Source of the DNA: a bacterium
Lineage (GTDB): Bacteria > SM23-81 > DAOVCL01
Assembly (NCBI GenBank): GCA_029932675.1
Contig: JAOZPP010000005.1
Span: 1-64,000, forward strand
Direction: 5' to 3'
Length of the DNA: 64,000 nucleotides
In this document: one piece after another, positions 32,635 to 40,718 of the stretch
How positions within the stretch are numbered: position 1 is the stretch's first letter
How the letters are laid out: each line of letters opens with the position of its first letter
Translations under genes and position numbers: made by a program
The notes under the pieces: model-generated
What the model saw: only the letters and a program-made list of their open reading frames with translations
What the model was told of the DNA's origin: nothing
The model's database searches: none

Positions 32635-34158
32635 ATGAAGATTCTCTATATCTGGGTTCTCCTATCCATTCCCCTTTTGTGCTCATCCTGTGCTAAAAAG
32701 CCGACTAAAGAGGAGAATCATCCACCGGTGATAAGCAAGCTTAAAGCAAGCCAATCGGCGGTTGACCTGCGCACCGATGTGATCATTACCGCGCAGGTTA
32801 CTGATCAGGATGAGGATGTACTCAGTTCGGTTTGGGGGGCCAACTGGGGGGAGTTTAAGGCCACCTCCCTTGATTCGGCTATCTGGACTTCACCTTCCTC
32901 TCCAGTTATTGCCACCATTAGGTTAAGGGTCTCCGACGGAAATGGGGGGAGTGCCAGGGATAGCTTACAGATAATGGTGAGGAATAACCCACCCCAAATA
33001 ATGGCCCTTACTGCCCCCATCTCCAATCTGACCTTGGGGGGAGAGACGGTGATCGGGTGCCAAGCTACGGACCCTGATGGGGATACCCTCAGCTATCAGT
33101 GGGAGAAGGATGGAGGGGAGTTCTCCCAGTTCTGGGGGGATTCCTGCAGATGGGTAGCCCCGGCTGCGGAGGGGGTCTATCAGATCAAGGTGAAGGTCTC
33201 TGACGGCAAGGGAGGGCAGGCCAGGGATAGCCTCCAATTGAATGTGTATAGCGAATCCGGATGCTGTTGGATATCCGATACGTTTAACGATCGCCTAGTG
33301 AAGGTCTCCCCTGGGGGCATAATCCTCCTGCGGTTAAGTGGTTTCTCCCGACCAATGGGGTTGGCCGTCAACCCCGCAGAGGAGGTCTGCTGGGTAGCGG
33401 ATACCTACAACGATCAGGTCCTTAAATTGAACTCTCAGGGGAAGAGTGAGGTTAAGGTGACTGGGTTCCAAGCCCCCAAGGCCCTCTCCTGTTTCTGGGT
33501 GGAAGGGTCCTGCTGGATAGCCGATTCTGGGGGAGATCGGGTAGTGAAAGTGGCTTATGATGGAGAGGAACTCCTTAGGGTGGGAGGGTTCAATTCTCCC
33601 CAATCTTTAGCCGTTGATGAGAGGGATGGAAGCTGTTGGGTAGCAGATACAGATGGGGACCGGGTGATTAGACTCTCTCCCTCCGTACCTGATGGGGCAA
33701 GGGTGGATAGCCTCTCCTCAGACTATGCTATGATAGTAGGGGGATTGGGAGGCCCCATAGCTGTTTCCGTAGGAAGATTGGATGGCTCTTGTTGGGTTGC
33801 GGAGAGGGACTCCAACCAAGTGGCCAAGATCTCCCCCCAGGGGGAAGTTCAGCTACGGGTAAATGGTTTTCAGGCCCCTCAAGCAGTAAGCGTAAACTCT
33901 AAGGATGGAACTTGTTGGGTAGCAGATACTGGGGGAGATCGAGTGGTCAAGCTCTCCCCCTCGGGGGAGCTCCTTCTAAGGGTGGAGGGTGAGTTTCATC
34001 AACCCTATTCAGTAGCGGTCAACCCCACCGATGGTTCCTGTTGGGTAGCAGACACCTATGGTTATCGGGTGGTGAAGCTTTCCCGGCAAGGAGAGGTTCT
34101 CTGCACCATAACTGGCCTCAAAGCCCCCCGGGTTATCTCCGTTAATCCAGGGCAATGA
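32635..34158 (+). CDS. Predicted lipoprotein with Ig-like domains and a Cys-Trp NHL-type propeller
   Basis: 507 residues. A short hydrophobic signal ends in a lipobox-like CSSC (Cys19), so it is probably lipid-anchored. Two Ig/PKD-like domains follow (about 30-115 and 120-205; 'vtDqDeDvLss', 'VSDGxGGxARDSLQ'). Then come at least six propeller blades built on 'DGSCWVADTxGDRVVKLSPxGE' (about 210-505), each with an invariant C-W pair. It lies in the middle of the flagellar cluster between flgE and flbD, with its stop overlapping flbD by 4 bases, so it is co-transcribed. I know of no standard flagellar protein of this type; attachment to the basal body or stator surroundings is speculation. Confidence 0.75.
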   Translation: MKILYIWVLLSIPLLCSSCAKKPTKEENHPPVISKLKASQSAVDLRTDVIITAQVTDQDEDVLSSVWGANWGEFKATSLDSAIWTSPSSPVIATIRLRVSDGNGGSARDSLQIMVRNNPPQIMALTAPISNLTLGGETVIGCQATDPDGDTLSYQWEKDGGEFSQFWGDSCRWVAPAAEGVYQIKVKVSDGKGGQARDSLQLNVYSESGCCWISDTFNDRLVKVSPGGIILLRLSGFSRPMGLAVNPAEEVCWVADTYNDQVLKLNSQGKSEVKVTGFQAPKALSCFWVEGSCWIADSGGDRVVKVAYDGEELLRVGGFNSPQSLAVDERDGSCWVADTDGDRVIRLSPSVPDGARVDSLSSDYAMIVGGLGGPIAVSVGRLDGSCWVAERDSNQVAKISPQGEVQLRVNGFQAPQAVSVNSKDGTCWVADTGGDRVVKLSPSGELLLRVEGEFHQPYSVAVNPTDGSCWVADTYGYRVVKLSRQGEVLCTITGLKAPRVISVNPGQ

Positions 34159-34355
34159 TCCACCTGACCAGACTGAACGGCAAGCCGGTGGTGGTTAATG
34201 CGGAGCTTATAGAGACGATGGAAGCTACCCCGGACACCATCCTCACCCTCACTACGGGAAGGAGGATAATGGTAAAGGAGGATATGGAGGAGGTAGTGGA
34301 AAAGGTGAAGGAGTATTTAAGGGAGACTAGGGTATGGACATTACCACCTTCATAG
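34155..34355 (+). CDS. flbD: Flagellar protein FlbD
   Basis: 66 residues, ATG within the previous stop (ATGA). It belongs to the small FlbD family (not the Caulobacter regulator of the same name) found just before motA in Firmicutes and spirochaetes. The sequence shows the core MIHLTRLNGKPVVVNAELIE, TPDTILTLTTGRRIMVKED and a C-terminal amphipathic helix. Function is unknown; a link to hook or motor assembly is suggested only by position. It overlaps motA by 22 bases. Confidence 0.88.
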   Translation: MIHLTRLNGKPVVVNAELIETMEATPDTILTLTTGRRIMVKEDMEEVVEKVKEYLRETRVWTLPPS

Positions 34356-35128
34356 GGATTATCAGCGGGGTCTTTGTCCTCATAGTAGCCATCTTTATGG
34401 GTGGTGGGTTGGCCATCTTCATCAACGTCCCCTCGATGATGGTGGTAGTGGGTGGGACCTTTGCCGCCACCCTGATCAACTATCCACTGCCGGAGATGCT
34501 TAGGCTGATCAAGGTGGTGAAGAATGCCTTCCTCCATAAGGTGATCTCTCCGGTAGAGACCATCAACAAGTTGGTTTCTTTTGCCGAGATAGCCCGCAAG
34601 AACGGGATGCTTGCCTTGGATAAAGAGCTTAAGAGCATCGATGATAACTTCCTGCGGGAGGGGATGCAATTGGCCGTAGATGGGATGGACCCAGAGCTGA
34701 TCAGAAATGTCTTGGAGGTGGAGAAAGCATTCTTAGAGGAGAGACACACGGTGGGTCAAGGGATCTGTAAGGCTATGGGGAAGTATGCCCCTGCCTTTGG
34801 TATGCTGGGGACCCTTATTGGACTTATCCAGATGCTCAGATCCCTTGATGATCCAACCCAGATAGGGCCGGGGATGGCTGTTGCCTTGATTACCACCTTC
34901 TATGGGGCCTTGATGGCCAACCTTCTCTTCCTCCCCTTGGCCGGGAAGTTAGAGACCCTCTCTCAACAGGAGTTGCTCCTCAAGGAGCTGGCCGTAGAGG
35001 GGATACTGGCCATCCAGGCCGGGGATAGCCCCCGCATAGTGGAGCAGAAGCTGCGCGCCTTTTTGGCCCCCCATCTTCGGGCAGGGATAAAGAGGAAGAG
35101 GGCAGGGGAGGGCGAAGGTGGCGGTTAA
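34334..35128 (+). CDS. motA: Flagellar stator subunit MotA
   Basis: 264 residues. MotA surrounds MotB in the ion-driven stator and pushes on FliG. Four membrane helices are visible (first: FIGIISGVFVLIVAIFMGG; last pair around MLGTLIGLIQML and MAVALITTFYGALMANLLFLP). The conserved prolines are in YAPAFGMLGTLIGL, and the cytoplasmic loop contains charged residues. The C-terminal tail is short and basic. It overlaps flbD and motB, indicating one operon. Confidence 0.94.
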   Translation: MDITTFIGIISGVFVLIVAIFMGGGLAIFINVPSMMVVVGGTFAATLINYPLPEMLRLIKVVKNAFLHKVISPVETINKLVSFAEIARKNGMLALDKELKSIDDNFLREGMQLAVDGMDPELIRNVLEVEKAFLEERHTVGQGICKAMGKYAPAFGMLGTLIGLIQMLRSLDDPTQIGPGMAVALITTFYGALMANLLFLPLAGKLETLSQQELLLKELAVEGILAIQAGDSPRIVEQKLRAFLAPHLRAGIKRKRAGEGEGGG

Positions 35129-35870
35129 GAAGAGGAAGAAACCGGCGGAGGAAGGGGCACCTGAATGGATGGTCACCTATGGAGATCTGATGACCTTACT
35201 GATGACCTTCTTTGTCCTGCTCTTCTCCTTCTCCTCCATTCAGGAGGCCAAGTTCAGGAATGCTATCGGTTCCTTGAAGGGGGCCTTGGGGGTGCTCTCC
35301 AAGAACCCTAAGGCGATGAGCCAGGTTAAGTCTGATGAGCGATTTATCCCCCAGAGGGATAGGAAGTTGATGAGGGCCTTGAAACAGGTGAGGAAGCTCT
35401 CCCAGGAGGGGAGGTTCAAGGGACAGATAAAACTGGTAAAGACGGAGAAAGGGTGGTTGGTGAGCATCTCCAATCCAGTGATGTTTGAGATCGGCAAGGC
35501 AGAGATCAAACCACCTCTCTACCCTGTTTTAGACAAGATAGCGGAGATAATTAGGGTCAAGCCAATGGAAGTGCGAGTAGTGGGCCATACCTGCGATCTT
35601 CCTATCCACACCAGCCAGTTCCCCTCCAACTGGGAACTCTCGGCGACAAGGGCAGTGAATGTGGTCAAATACTTTGAGTCCAAGGGGATTCCAGGGGCTA
35701 AATTTGCCGCGGTGGGGAGGTCCAAATACTCCCCCATCGTTCCCAACGATTCGGAAAAACATAGAAGGTTAAATCGGAGGGTGGAGATATACTTGGATTA
35801 CATTAACCCTCCCCTAAAGCCAGTAGAACCGCTTACCCCTATCTCCCCATCAGGAAAGGAGGAGAGCTAA
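35118..35870 (+). CDS. motB: Flagellar stator subunit MotB
   Basis: 250 residues from a GTG at 35118 overlapping motA by 11 bases. The single membrane helix contains the ion-carrying aspartate Asp23 (VTYGDLMTLLMTFFVLLFSF). Residues 130-240 are the OmpA-like peptidoglycan-binding domain (VRVVGHTCDLPI, NWELSATRAVNVVKYF, AVGRSKYSPIVPN, RRLNRRVEIYL). The ion used cannot be decided from sequence alone. Confidence 0.94.
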   Translation: MAVKKRKKPAEEGAPEWMVTYGDLMTLLMTFFVLLFSFSSIQEAKFRNAIGSLKGALGVLSKNPKAMSQVKSDERFIPQRDRKLMRALKQVRKLSQEGRFKGQIKLVKTEKGWLVSISNPVMFEIGKAEIKPPLYPVLDKIAEIIRVKPMEVRVVGHTCDLPIHTSQFPSNWELSATRAVNVVKYFESKGIPGAKFAAVGRSKYSPIVPNDSEKHRRLNRRVEIYLDYINPPLKPVEPLTPISPSGKEES

Positions 35871-36448
35871 TGGCAGCAAAGAAGAAAGAACCAGTAAAGG
35901 AGGGGAAGGAATCCCCTCCTCTCCAGGAGCCTGTTGAGCCCAAGGACCAGCCCAAAAAGGGGTTTATGTCGGGCAAGTTAAAAAAAGTGGCCTTCCCTCT
36001 GATCGTAGTCATCCTTTCCTATGTTGTGGTAACTAAAGTAATTTCCCCAAAGCTATTGGCGGAGAAGAAGGAATTGGAGAAGAAGAAGAAATTGGAGCTA
36101 AAAGGAGAAGAGGAGAAACCCAAGGATAAGTCTCCAGATAAGATGATCGGGCAGGTTTATACCATCTCTGACATAATAGTCAACCCAGCAGGCTCCAATG
36201 GGGAGAGGTTCGTCAAAACCTCTATAGCCCTGGAGATAGAGGGGGCTAAACTTACCGAGGAACTGACCAAGAGGGATGTCCAACTCAGGGATATATTGAT
36301 TGGTATCTTCACCAGCAAAACGATTGGGGAACTTACCAATCCGGCGAGGAGAGAGGATCTGAGGAGAGAGGTTAAGGAGAAGATAAACTCACTTCTGGTA
36401 TCCGGAAAGATAAAGAATGTTTACTTCACTGATCTGGTGATCCAATAA
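35870..36448 (+). CDS. fliL: Flagellar basal body-associated protein FliL
   Basis: 192 residues, sharing one base with the motB stop. FliL rings the stator in the inner membrane. After a charged cytoplasmic N-terminus, the membrane helix lies near 41-58 (VAFPLIVVILSYVVVTKV). The periplasmic domain contains the family features: YTISDIIVNPAGSNGERFVKTSIALE, LRDILIGIFTSKTIGEL and a final DLVIQ. Length is a little above average because of a Lys/Glu-rich linker. Confidence 0.9.
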   Translation: MAAKKKEPVKEGKESPPLQEPVEPKDQPKKGFMSGKLKKVAFPLIVVILSYVVVTKVISPKLLAEKKELEKKKKLELKGEEEKPKDKSPDKMIGQVYTISDIIVNPAGSNGERFVKTSIALEIEGAKLTEELTKRDVQLRDILIGIFTSKTIGELTNPARREDLRREVKEKINSLLVSGKIKNVYFTDLVIQ

Positions 36449-36472
36449 CTTGCAGCAACCATGGAGTCCTAT

Positions 36473-36531
36473 ACAATTAGCAATTAACAAGTTAGCTGAA
36501 CCGGAGGCCATTTTCCATTGCTAATTGATCG
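36473..36531. repeat. Dispersed AT-rich repeat, copy 1
   Basis: CATTTTCCATTGCTAATTGATCG (36509-36531) recurs inverted at 40613-40635 with one difference. The flank ACAATTAGCAATTAACAAG (from 36473) is made of CAATTAN heptamers and also has a counterpart there. CAATTAGCAAT and ATTGCTAATTG form an 11-bp inverted repeat within the element. It lies between fliL and fliM. Confidence 0.6.
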
Positions 36532-36570
36532 TTTCCCTATCAATCCGTGGTTATCATTAAGGAAGGAGCG

Positions 36571-37626
36571 ATGCCTGGTATCCTATCCCAAGAAGAGATA
36601 GATCAGTTAGTCTCCTCGGTGGCTAAGGGAAAGACTGAAGAGAAGAGGCCGTTTGGTGCGAGGAAAAAAGCGATTCCCTATGATTTTCGTCAACAGAACA
36701 TCATCCCTAAGGCCTCGCTGCATGCTATAAAGAGCCTCCACACCGATTTTGCCAAGTCGCTGAGTATTTTTCTCCTGCGGACGGTGAAGAATGAACTGGG
36801 GGTGAAGTTGGCCACGGTCAATTCCCTTCCCTTGGGGGAGTTTATCAAGTCTCGTGCCAACCCTACCTATCTCAGCTTAGTGAGGCTTAAACCCTATAAT
36901 GGTGAGTTAATCATAGATATCTCCCCTAATCTGGTTTTCCTTTTAGTCGATCTCCTCTTCGGAGGGACAGGCAGTCCCCCACCGGCAAATGGGGTAATTA
37001 CCCATATGGAGAAGAAGTTTATGAGAAAATTGGTGGAGGGGATGCTCAGTGAGTTCAAAGCGATCTGGGAAAAGGTAACCCCCTTTCATCCGAGGATAGA
37101 AACCGAAGGAACAGACCCCGCCATTGCCGGTTCACCCTCCGACTTGGAGAATGCGATGATGGTGACCTATGAGTTGACCCTGGGGGAGGGTTCAGAGGGT
37201 CATCTCCCCTTAAGCTTCTGCTACACTGCTAAGCTTCTTAAATCGCTGGTAGCTGTCTTGGGACAGAAAAAGGTAGGGGAGGGGGAACTGCCCCCAAGAG
37301 AGGAGGCTCAGACCGAGGAGTTGCTGAAGAGTTTGAGTCAAGTGGAAATGCCTGTGTCCGTAGAGCTTGGCAGGACCCTTCTGACCATCAGGGATTTGAT
37401 TGGCCTTCAGATAGGGGATGTCATTCGGTTAGACAATTACATAGATGATGAGTTGAAAGTCGAGGTTGAGGACAGAGCGAAGTTCCTGGCCCGGCCAGGG
37501 GCTTATCGAGGGAGGAAGGCGGTGATAATATCTTCAATCTTTAAGGAAGGAGAGGTGAGAAATGGCCAGCAAAAAGGGAAAGGTGAACCCCCAGCCGACG
37601 GAGGAAGAGGCCCCAAAGGCGGGTAA
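36571..37626 (+). CDS. fliM: Flagellar motor switch protein FliM
   Basis: 352 residues from the ATG at 36571, which follows AAGGAAGGAGCG and gives the expected start MPGILSQEEIDQL, the CheY-binding peptide. The CheC-like middle domain carries the GGTG motif at residues 131-134 (LLFGGTGSPP). The C-terminal SpoA domain (MPVSVELGRTLLTIRDLIGL) is FliN-like. The final 25 residues are a charged tail whose codons overlap fliN by 65 bases, an unusually long overlap. Confidence 0.94.
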   Translation: MPGILSQEEIDQLVSSVAKGKTEEKRPFGARKKAIPYDFRQQNIIPKASLHAIKSLHTDFAKSLSIFLLRTVKNELGVKLATVNSLPLGEFIKSRANPTYLSLVRLKPYNGELIIDISPNLVFLLVDLLFGGTGSPPPANGVITHMEKKFMRKLVEGMLSEFKAIWEKVTPFHPRIETEGTDPAIAGSPSDLENAMMVTYELTLGEGSEGHLPLSFCYTAKLLKSLVAVLGQKKVGEGELPPREEAQTEELLKSLSQVEMPVSVELGRTLLTIRDLIGLQIGDVIRLDNYIDDELKVEVEDRAKFLARPGAYRGRKAVIISSIFKEGEVRNGQQKGKGEPPADGGRGPKGG

Positions 37627-38098
37627 GGGTCCAGAGGAGGAGGAAATCACCGAGGAGGCATCAACTGATAGGGCGGCGGTGGAGGATCAAGCCACTATAG
37701 ATCAACCAGACCCGGATGCCAATCTAAAGTGGCCAGAGGAGGAGAACCCTTCTGGAGAGGGGAAACCCACTGAGGAAGAAGTGGTAATCCAAGATGCCCA
37801 ATTTGATCAGATTAAGCCCCCCCAGTCTACTGGTAAGGGTAACAACATAGATCTCCTTCTCGATGTCAATCTCCCCATCTCGGTGCAATTAGGAAAGACA
37901 TCGATGACCATCCAGGAGCTTTTAGAGATTAGCCCTGGTTCGGTGATTGAGCTGGACAAGATGGTAGGTAGCCCGGTGGAGATTTTGGCCAATGACAAAA
38001 CTATAGCCCAAGGTGAGGTAGTGGTGGTTGATGAGAATTTCGGGGTAAGGATAACCTCTCTCCTTAGCCCGGCGGAAAGGATAAAGAGCCTCAGATGA
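37562..38098 (+). CDS. fliN: Flagellar motor switch protein FliN
   Basis: 178 residues. FliN forms the bottom of the C ring. An acidic, probably disordered region of about 90 residues precedes the SpoA domain (DVNLPISVQLGKTSMTIQELLE, SPGSVIELDKMVGSPVEILAN, VVVDENFGVRITSLLSPAERI). No CheC phosphatase module of the FliY type is present. The start lies inside fliM behind GGAGAGGTGAGA, so translational coupling is likely. The stop overlaps fliO by 4 bases. Confidence 0.93.
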   Translation: MASKKGKVNPQPTEEEAPKAGKGPEEEEITEEASTDRAAVEDQATIDQPDPDANLKWPEEENPSGEGKPTEEEVVIQDAQFDQIKPPQSTGKGNNIDLLLDVNLPISVQLGKTSMTIQELLEISPGSVIELDKMVGSPVEILANDKTIAQGEVVVVDENFGVRITSLLSPAERIKSLR

Positions 38099-38640
38099 AG
38101 GTTTTCCTCCTTATAAGCTCAATTCTGAACCAGCAAGGTCCAGCCCTCCCCTTCTCCTATCAGGAGCCAACCCCCCTCTCCCCGGGGAGCTTCTGGAACC
38201 TGGCCGGGAAGACCATTGGCTCGCTCTTCCTTGTCTTGGGATTAATCGTTTTGTTCATATTCTTTTTGAAGAGGCTTAATCTCCGCGGCCCGTTAACTGG
38301 TTCCCACTCGAATATAGTGAAGGTCATCTCTCATCAGACCCTTCTTCCCAAGAGATCCCTCTACCTGGTCAAGGTGGCCGAGAAGTTCCTCGTGTTGGGG
38401 GTGAGCCCCTCCGGAATAAACCTGATAACCGAACTGGAGGATGGGTTGGAAGCAGAATTGCAGGGTCAGAATAATCTCAGCGGATTTTCCCAGCAGTTGG
38501 ATAGGTTCCTCTCTAAATTCAAGGGTAGAACATCCTTAAAGATGATGACCTCTCTGCAATCTGAATTTCAGGGGAACCTGAGGAAGATACGAGAGAGGAT
38601 TGGTAATTTGGAGAAGCTTGTCAACTCCAGTTTGCAGTAG
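38095..38640 (+). CDS. fliO: Flagellar biosynthetic protein FliO
   Basis: 181 residues. FliO assists assembly of the FliP export gate. One membrane helix lies near residues 42-60 (GSLFLVLGLIVLFIFFLKRL), followed by the family core (IVKVISHQTLLPKRSLYLVKVAEKFLVLGVSPSGINLI). It is positioned between fliN and fliP as usual. About 130 bases without a gene follow. Confidence 0.88.
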   Translation: MKVFLLISSILNQQGPALPFSYQEPTPLSPGSFWNLAGKTIGSLFLVLGLIVLFIFFLKRLNLRGPLTGSHSNIVKVISHQTLLPKRSLYLVKVAEKFLVLGVSPSGINLITELEDGLEAELQGQNNLSGFSQQLDRFLSKFKGRTSLKMMTSLQSEFQGNLRKIRERIGNLEKLVNSSLQ

Positions 38641-38770
38641 GGGGGAAGGTGTTGTCATTAATATGGACTATCGCTCCCCTGGTGCTCCGCAAGGTCTTAT
38701 TAACCAATTGGAGACTCCCTGAAGAGTAGATGGTGAGGGAAGGTAAAAATGATTTAAGGAGGTTTAAATC

Positions 38771-39529
38771 TTGAGAAATAAAAATTTACGACTTAAATCA
38801 ATCCTCTTGCCGGGGCTTCTTCCGGTGATCCCCCTGTTGCTTCTCCTCTCCCCTCGGGCAGATGCGTTTCCTCTTCCCTCCCTTGGAGGAGGGAACCCCC
38901 AGAACCTCTCCACCGCCATCCAGATACTCCTTCTGCTCACCGTTATCTCCTTGGCCCCGGCCATTCTGGTTACCTTAACCTCCTTTACTCGGATTATCAT
39001 CGTCTTCTCCCTGCTGAGGCGATCTATGGGAACAATGCAGATGCCTCCCAACCAGGTTATGATTGGTTTGGCCCTCTTTCTCACCTTCTTCATAATGGCC
39101 CCAGTCTTTACTCAGATAAACGACCAAGCATTGAAGCCATTTATGGCAAAGGAGATAAGCACCCAAGAAGCCTATGAAAGGGGGGTTCAACCACTGAGGG
39201 ATTTTATGCTCAGACAGACAAGGGAGAAGGACCTAGCCCTCTTTGTCCATTTTGCTAAATTGGAAAGGCCAAAGGGGCCGTCCGATCTTCCCACTTATGT
39301 GATCATCCCTGCCTTTGTGATCAGTGAACTGAAGACTGCTTTCCAGATGGGGTTCCTCATGTATCTACCCTTCCTGATCATTGATATGGTGGTGGCCTCT
39401 GTGTTAATGTCAATGGGGATGCTGATGCTTCCTCCGATAATGATCTCCCTTCCCTTCAAGATCTTGCTCTTTGTAATGGTGGATGGATGGAACTTAGTAG
39501 TTAGATCTTTGGTGATGAGCTTTCGCTAA
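38771..39529 (+). CDS. fliP: Flagellar export gate protein FliP
   Basis: 252 residues from a TTG at 38771 eight bases after AAGGAGG. FliP is the main pore subunit of the FliPQR gate. There is a cleavable signal sequence, then helices including ALVTLTSFTRIII-type TLTSFTRIIIVFSLLR, MIGLALFLTFFIMAPVF, and the C-terminal pair FLIIDMVVASVLMSMGM and LPFKILLFVMVDGW. Length is standard. Confidence 0.95.
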   Translation: MRNKNLRLKSILLPGLLPVIPLLLLLSPRADAFPLPSLGGGNPQNLSTAIQILLLLTVISLAPAILVTLTSFTRIIIVFSLLRRSMGTMQMPPNQVMIGLALFLTFFIMAPVFTQINDQALKPFMAKEISTQEAYERGVQPLRDFMLRQTREKDLALFVHFAKLERPKGPSDLPTYVIIPAFVISELKTAFQMGFLMYLPFLIIDMVVASVLMSMGMLMLPPIMISLPFKILLFVMVDGWNLVVRSLVMSFR

Positions 39530-39543
39530 GGAGGGATAAGCAG

Positions 39544-39813
39544 ATGAGTCCAGAGACGTTCCTCTCCCTCTTCCGGGAGACCTTGATTACCACCCTTCTG
39601 GTGGCCGGTCCAATGCTTTTGTCCGGTCTGGTAGCCGGCCTGTTAGTCAGTATATTTCAGGCGGTAACATCGATTCATGAAATGACCCTTACCTTCATTC
39701 CCAAGATATTGGCTGTAGCCTTGGCCCTGATTATCTTTCTCCCCTGGATGATAGCTAAACTACTGGACTTCACCTCCAATCTCCTCATTAACCTCCTCTC
39801 CTATATAGGTTGA
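39544..39813 (+). CDS. fliQ: Flagellar export gate protein FliQ
   Basis: 89 residues, two membrane helices (LITTLLVAGPMLLSGLVAGLL and ILAVALALIIFLPWMIAKLL) separated by the conserved loop with SIFQAVTSIHEMTLTFIPK. It starts 14 bases after fliP and its stop abuts fliR. Size and sequence are typical. Confidence 0.95.
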   Translation: MSPETFLSLFRETLITTLLVAGPMLLSGLVAGLLVSIFQAVTSIHEMTLTFIPKILAVALALIIFLPWMIAKLLDFTSNLLINLLSYIG

Positions 39814-39815
39814 GT

Positions 39816-40595
39816 ATGGAGATCTCCCAATTGGATCATCGGTCTCTCGTGGGGTTCAGTCTGCTGTTTCTGAGGGTCGTAGGGTTGATATTTGCCGCCC
39901 CCTTCTTTGGCAATATTGCCATCCCCAAGAGGACTAAGGTGGCATTCTCCCTGATCTTAACTGGACTCCTCTTCCCCTTTATCCCCTCATTGGCTGGTGT
40001 GCCCACCAGCCCTCTGCCCATAGCCTTCGCTGTGGCCAAGGAACTCTTGATTGGTATTTGCTTAGGGTTTGCCCTTTATCTACTCTTTGAAGCTGTGGTC
40101 TTTTTCGGTCAAATAGTTAGCTATCAGATGGGGTTTGCCATCGTCTCCTCCATCGATCCAGAATCCCAACAAAGGGTGCCGATCATCGGTCAGTTCGAGT
40201 ACCTCCTGGTCCTCCTGGTCTTCTTAGCCTTAAACGGACACCATCTCCTCCTCTCCGGGCTCTATTCCAGCCTAAGGACAATCCCCTTGGGCAGGGCATC
40301 CCTGAGCTCATTGCTCCTCCCCCAGTTGATAGATTCGATGAAAAACGTCTTCGTCATTGCTCTCAAATTGGGTGCCCCAGTTATAGCTGCATTGCTCTTT
40401 GGCGATCTGATAATGGGATTGATGGCTCGGGCAATTCCTCAGATGAACGTCTTTATCATTGGTTATCCCATAAGGATCGGAATTGGTTTTCTGGCCTTAG
40501 CACTTTGTATCCCCCTTTTAGTGAGCAACTTACACCAACTCCTCAAGGGGTTAGAAGGGGAGATCATCATCCTGCTCCGGATTTTGGCTCCTTGA
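39816..40595 (+). CDS. fliR: Flagellar export gate protein FliR
   Basis: 259 residues from the ATG at 39816 (TTG 39810 is an in-frame alternative). FliR is the single-copy gate subunit that joins FliP to FlhB. Six hydrophobic helices are visible, with the family segments FLRVVGLIFAAPFFGNIAIP, FYSQ-like FFGQIVSYQMGFAIVSSIDP and FIIGYPIRIGIGFLALAL. It follows fliQ without a gap. Confidence 0.94.
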   Translation: MEISQLDHRSLVGFSLLFLRVVGLIFAAPFFGNIAIPKRTKVAFSLILTGLLFPFIPSLAGVPTSPLPIAFAVAKELLIGICLGFALYLLFEAVVFFGQIVSYQMGFAIVSSIDPESQQRVPIIGQFEYLLVLLVFLALNGHHLLLSGLYSSLRTIPLGRASLSSLLLPQLIDSMKNVFVIALKLGAPVIAALLFGDLIMGLMARAIPQMNVFIIGYPIRIGIGFLALALCIPLLVSNLHQLLKGLEGEIIILLRILAP

Positions 40596-40612
40596 GTAGG
40601 GGTTCAATACAA

Positions 40613-40690
40613 CGATCAATTATCAATGGAAAATGACACTTCAGTCTCCATCACATCTTAACTTGCTAATTGTAAATTGATCATTTCTCA
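40613..40690. repeat. Dispersed AT-rich repeat, copy 2 (inverted)
   Basis: CGATCAATTATCAATGGAAAATG at 40613-40635 is the reverse complement of 36509-36531 with one difference. TAACTTGCTAATTGT near 40659-40673 matches the other half of that element, separated by a different spacer. It lies between fliR and flhB. Confidence 0.6.
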
Positions 40691-40718
40691 GTGATGGAGT
40701 GGAGCGGAATGGAGAGAT

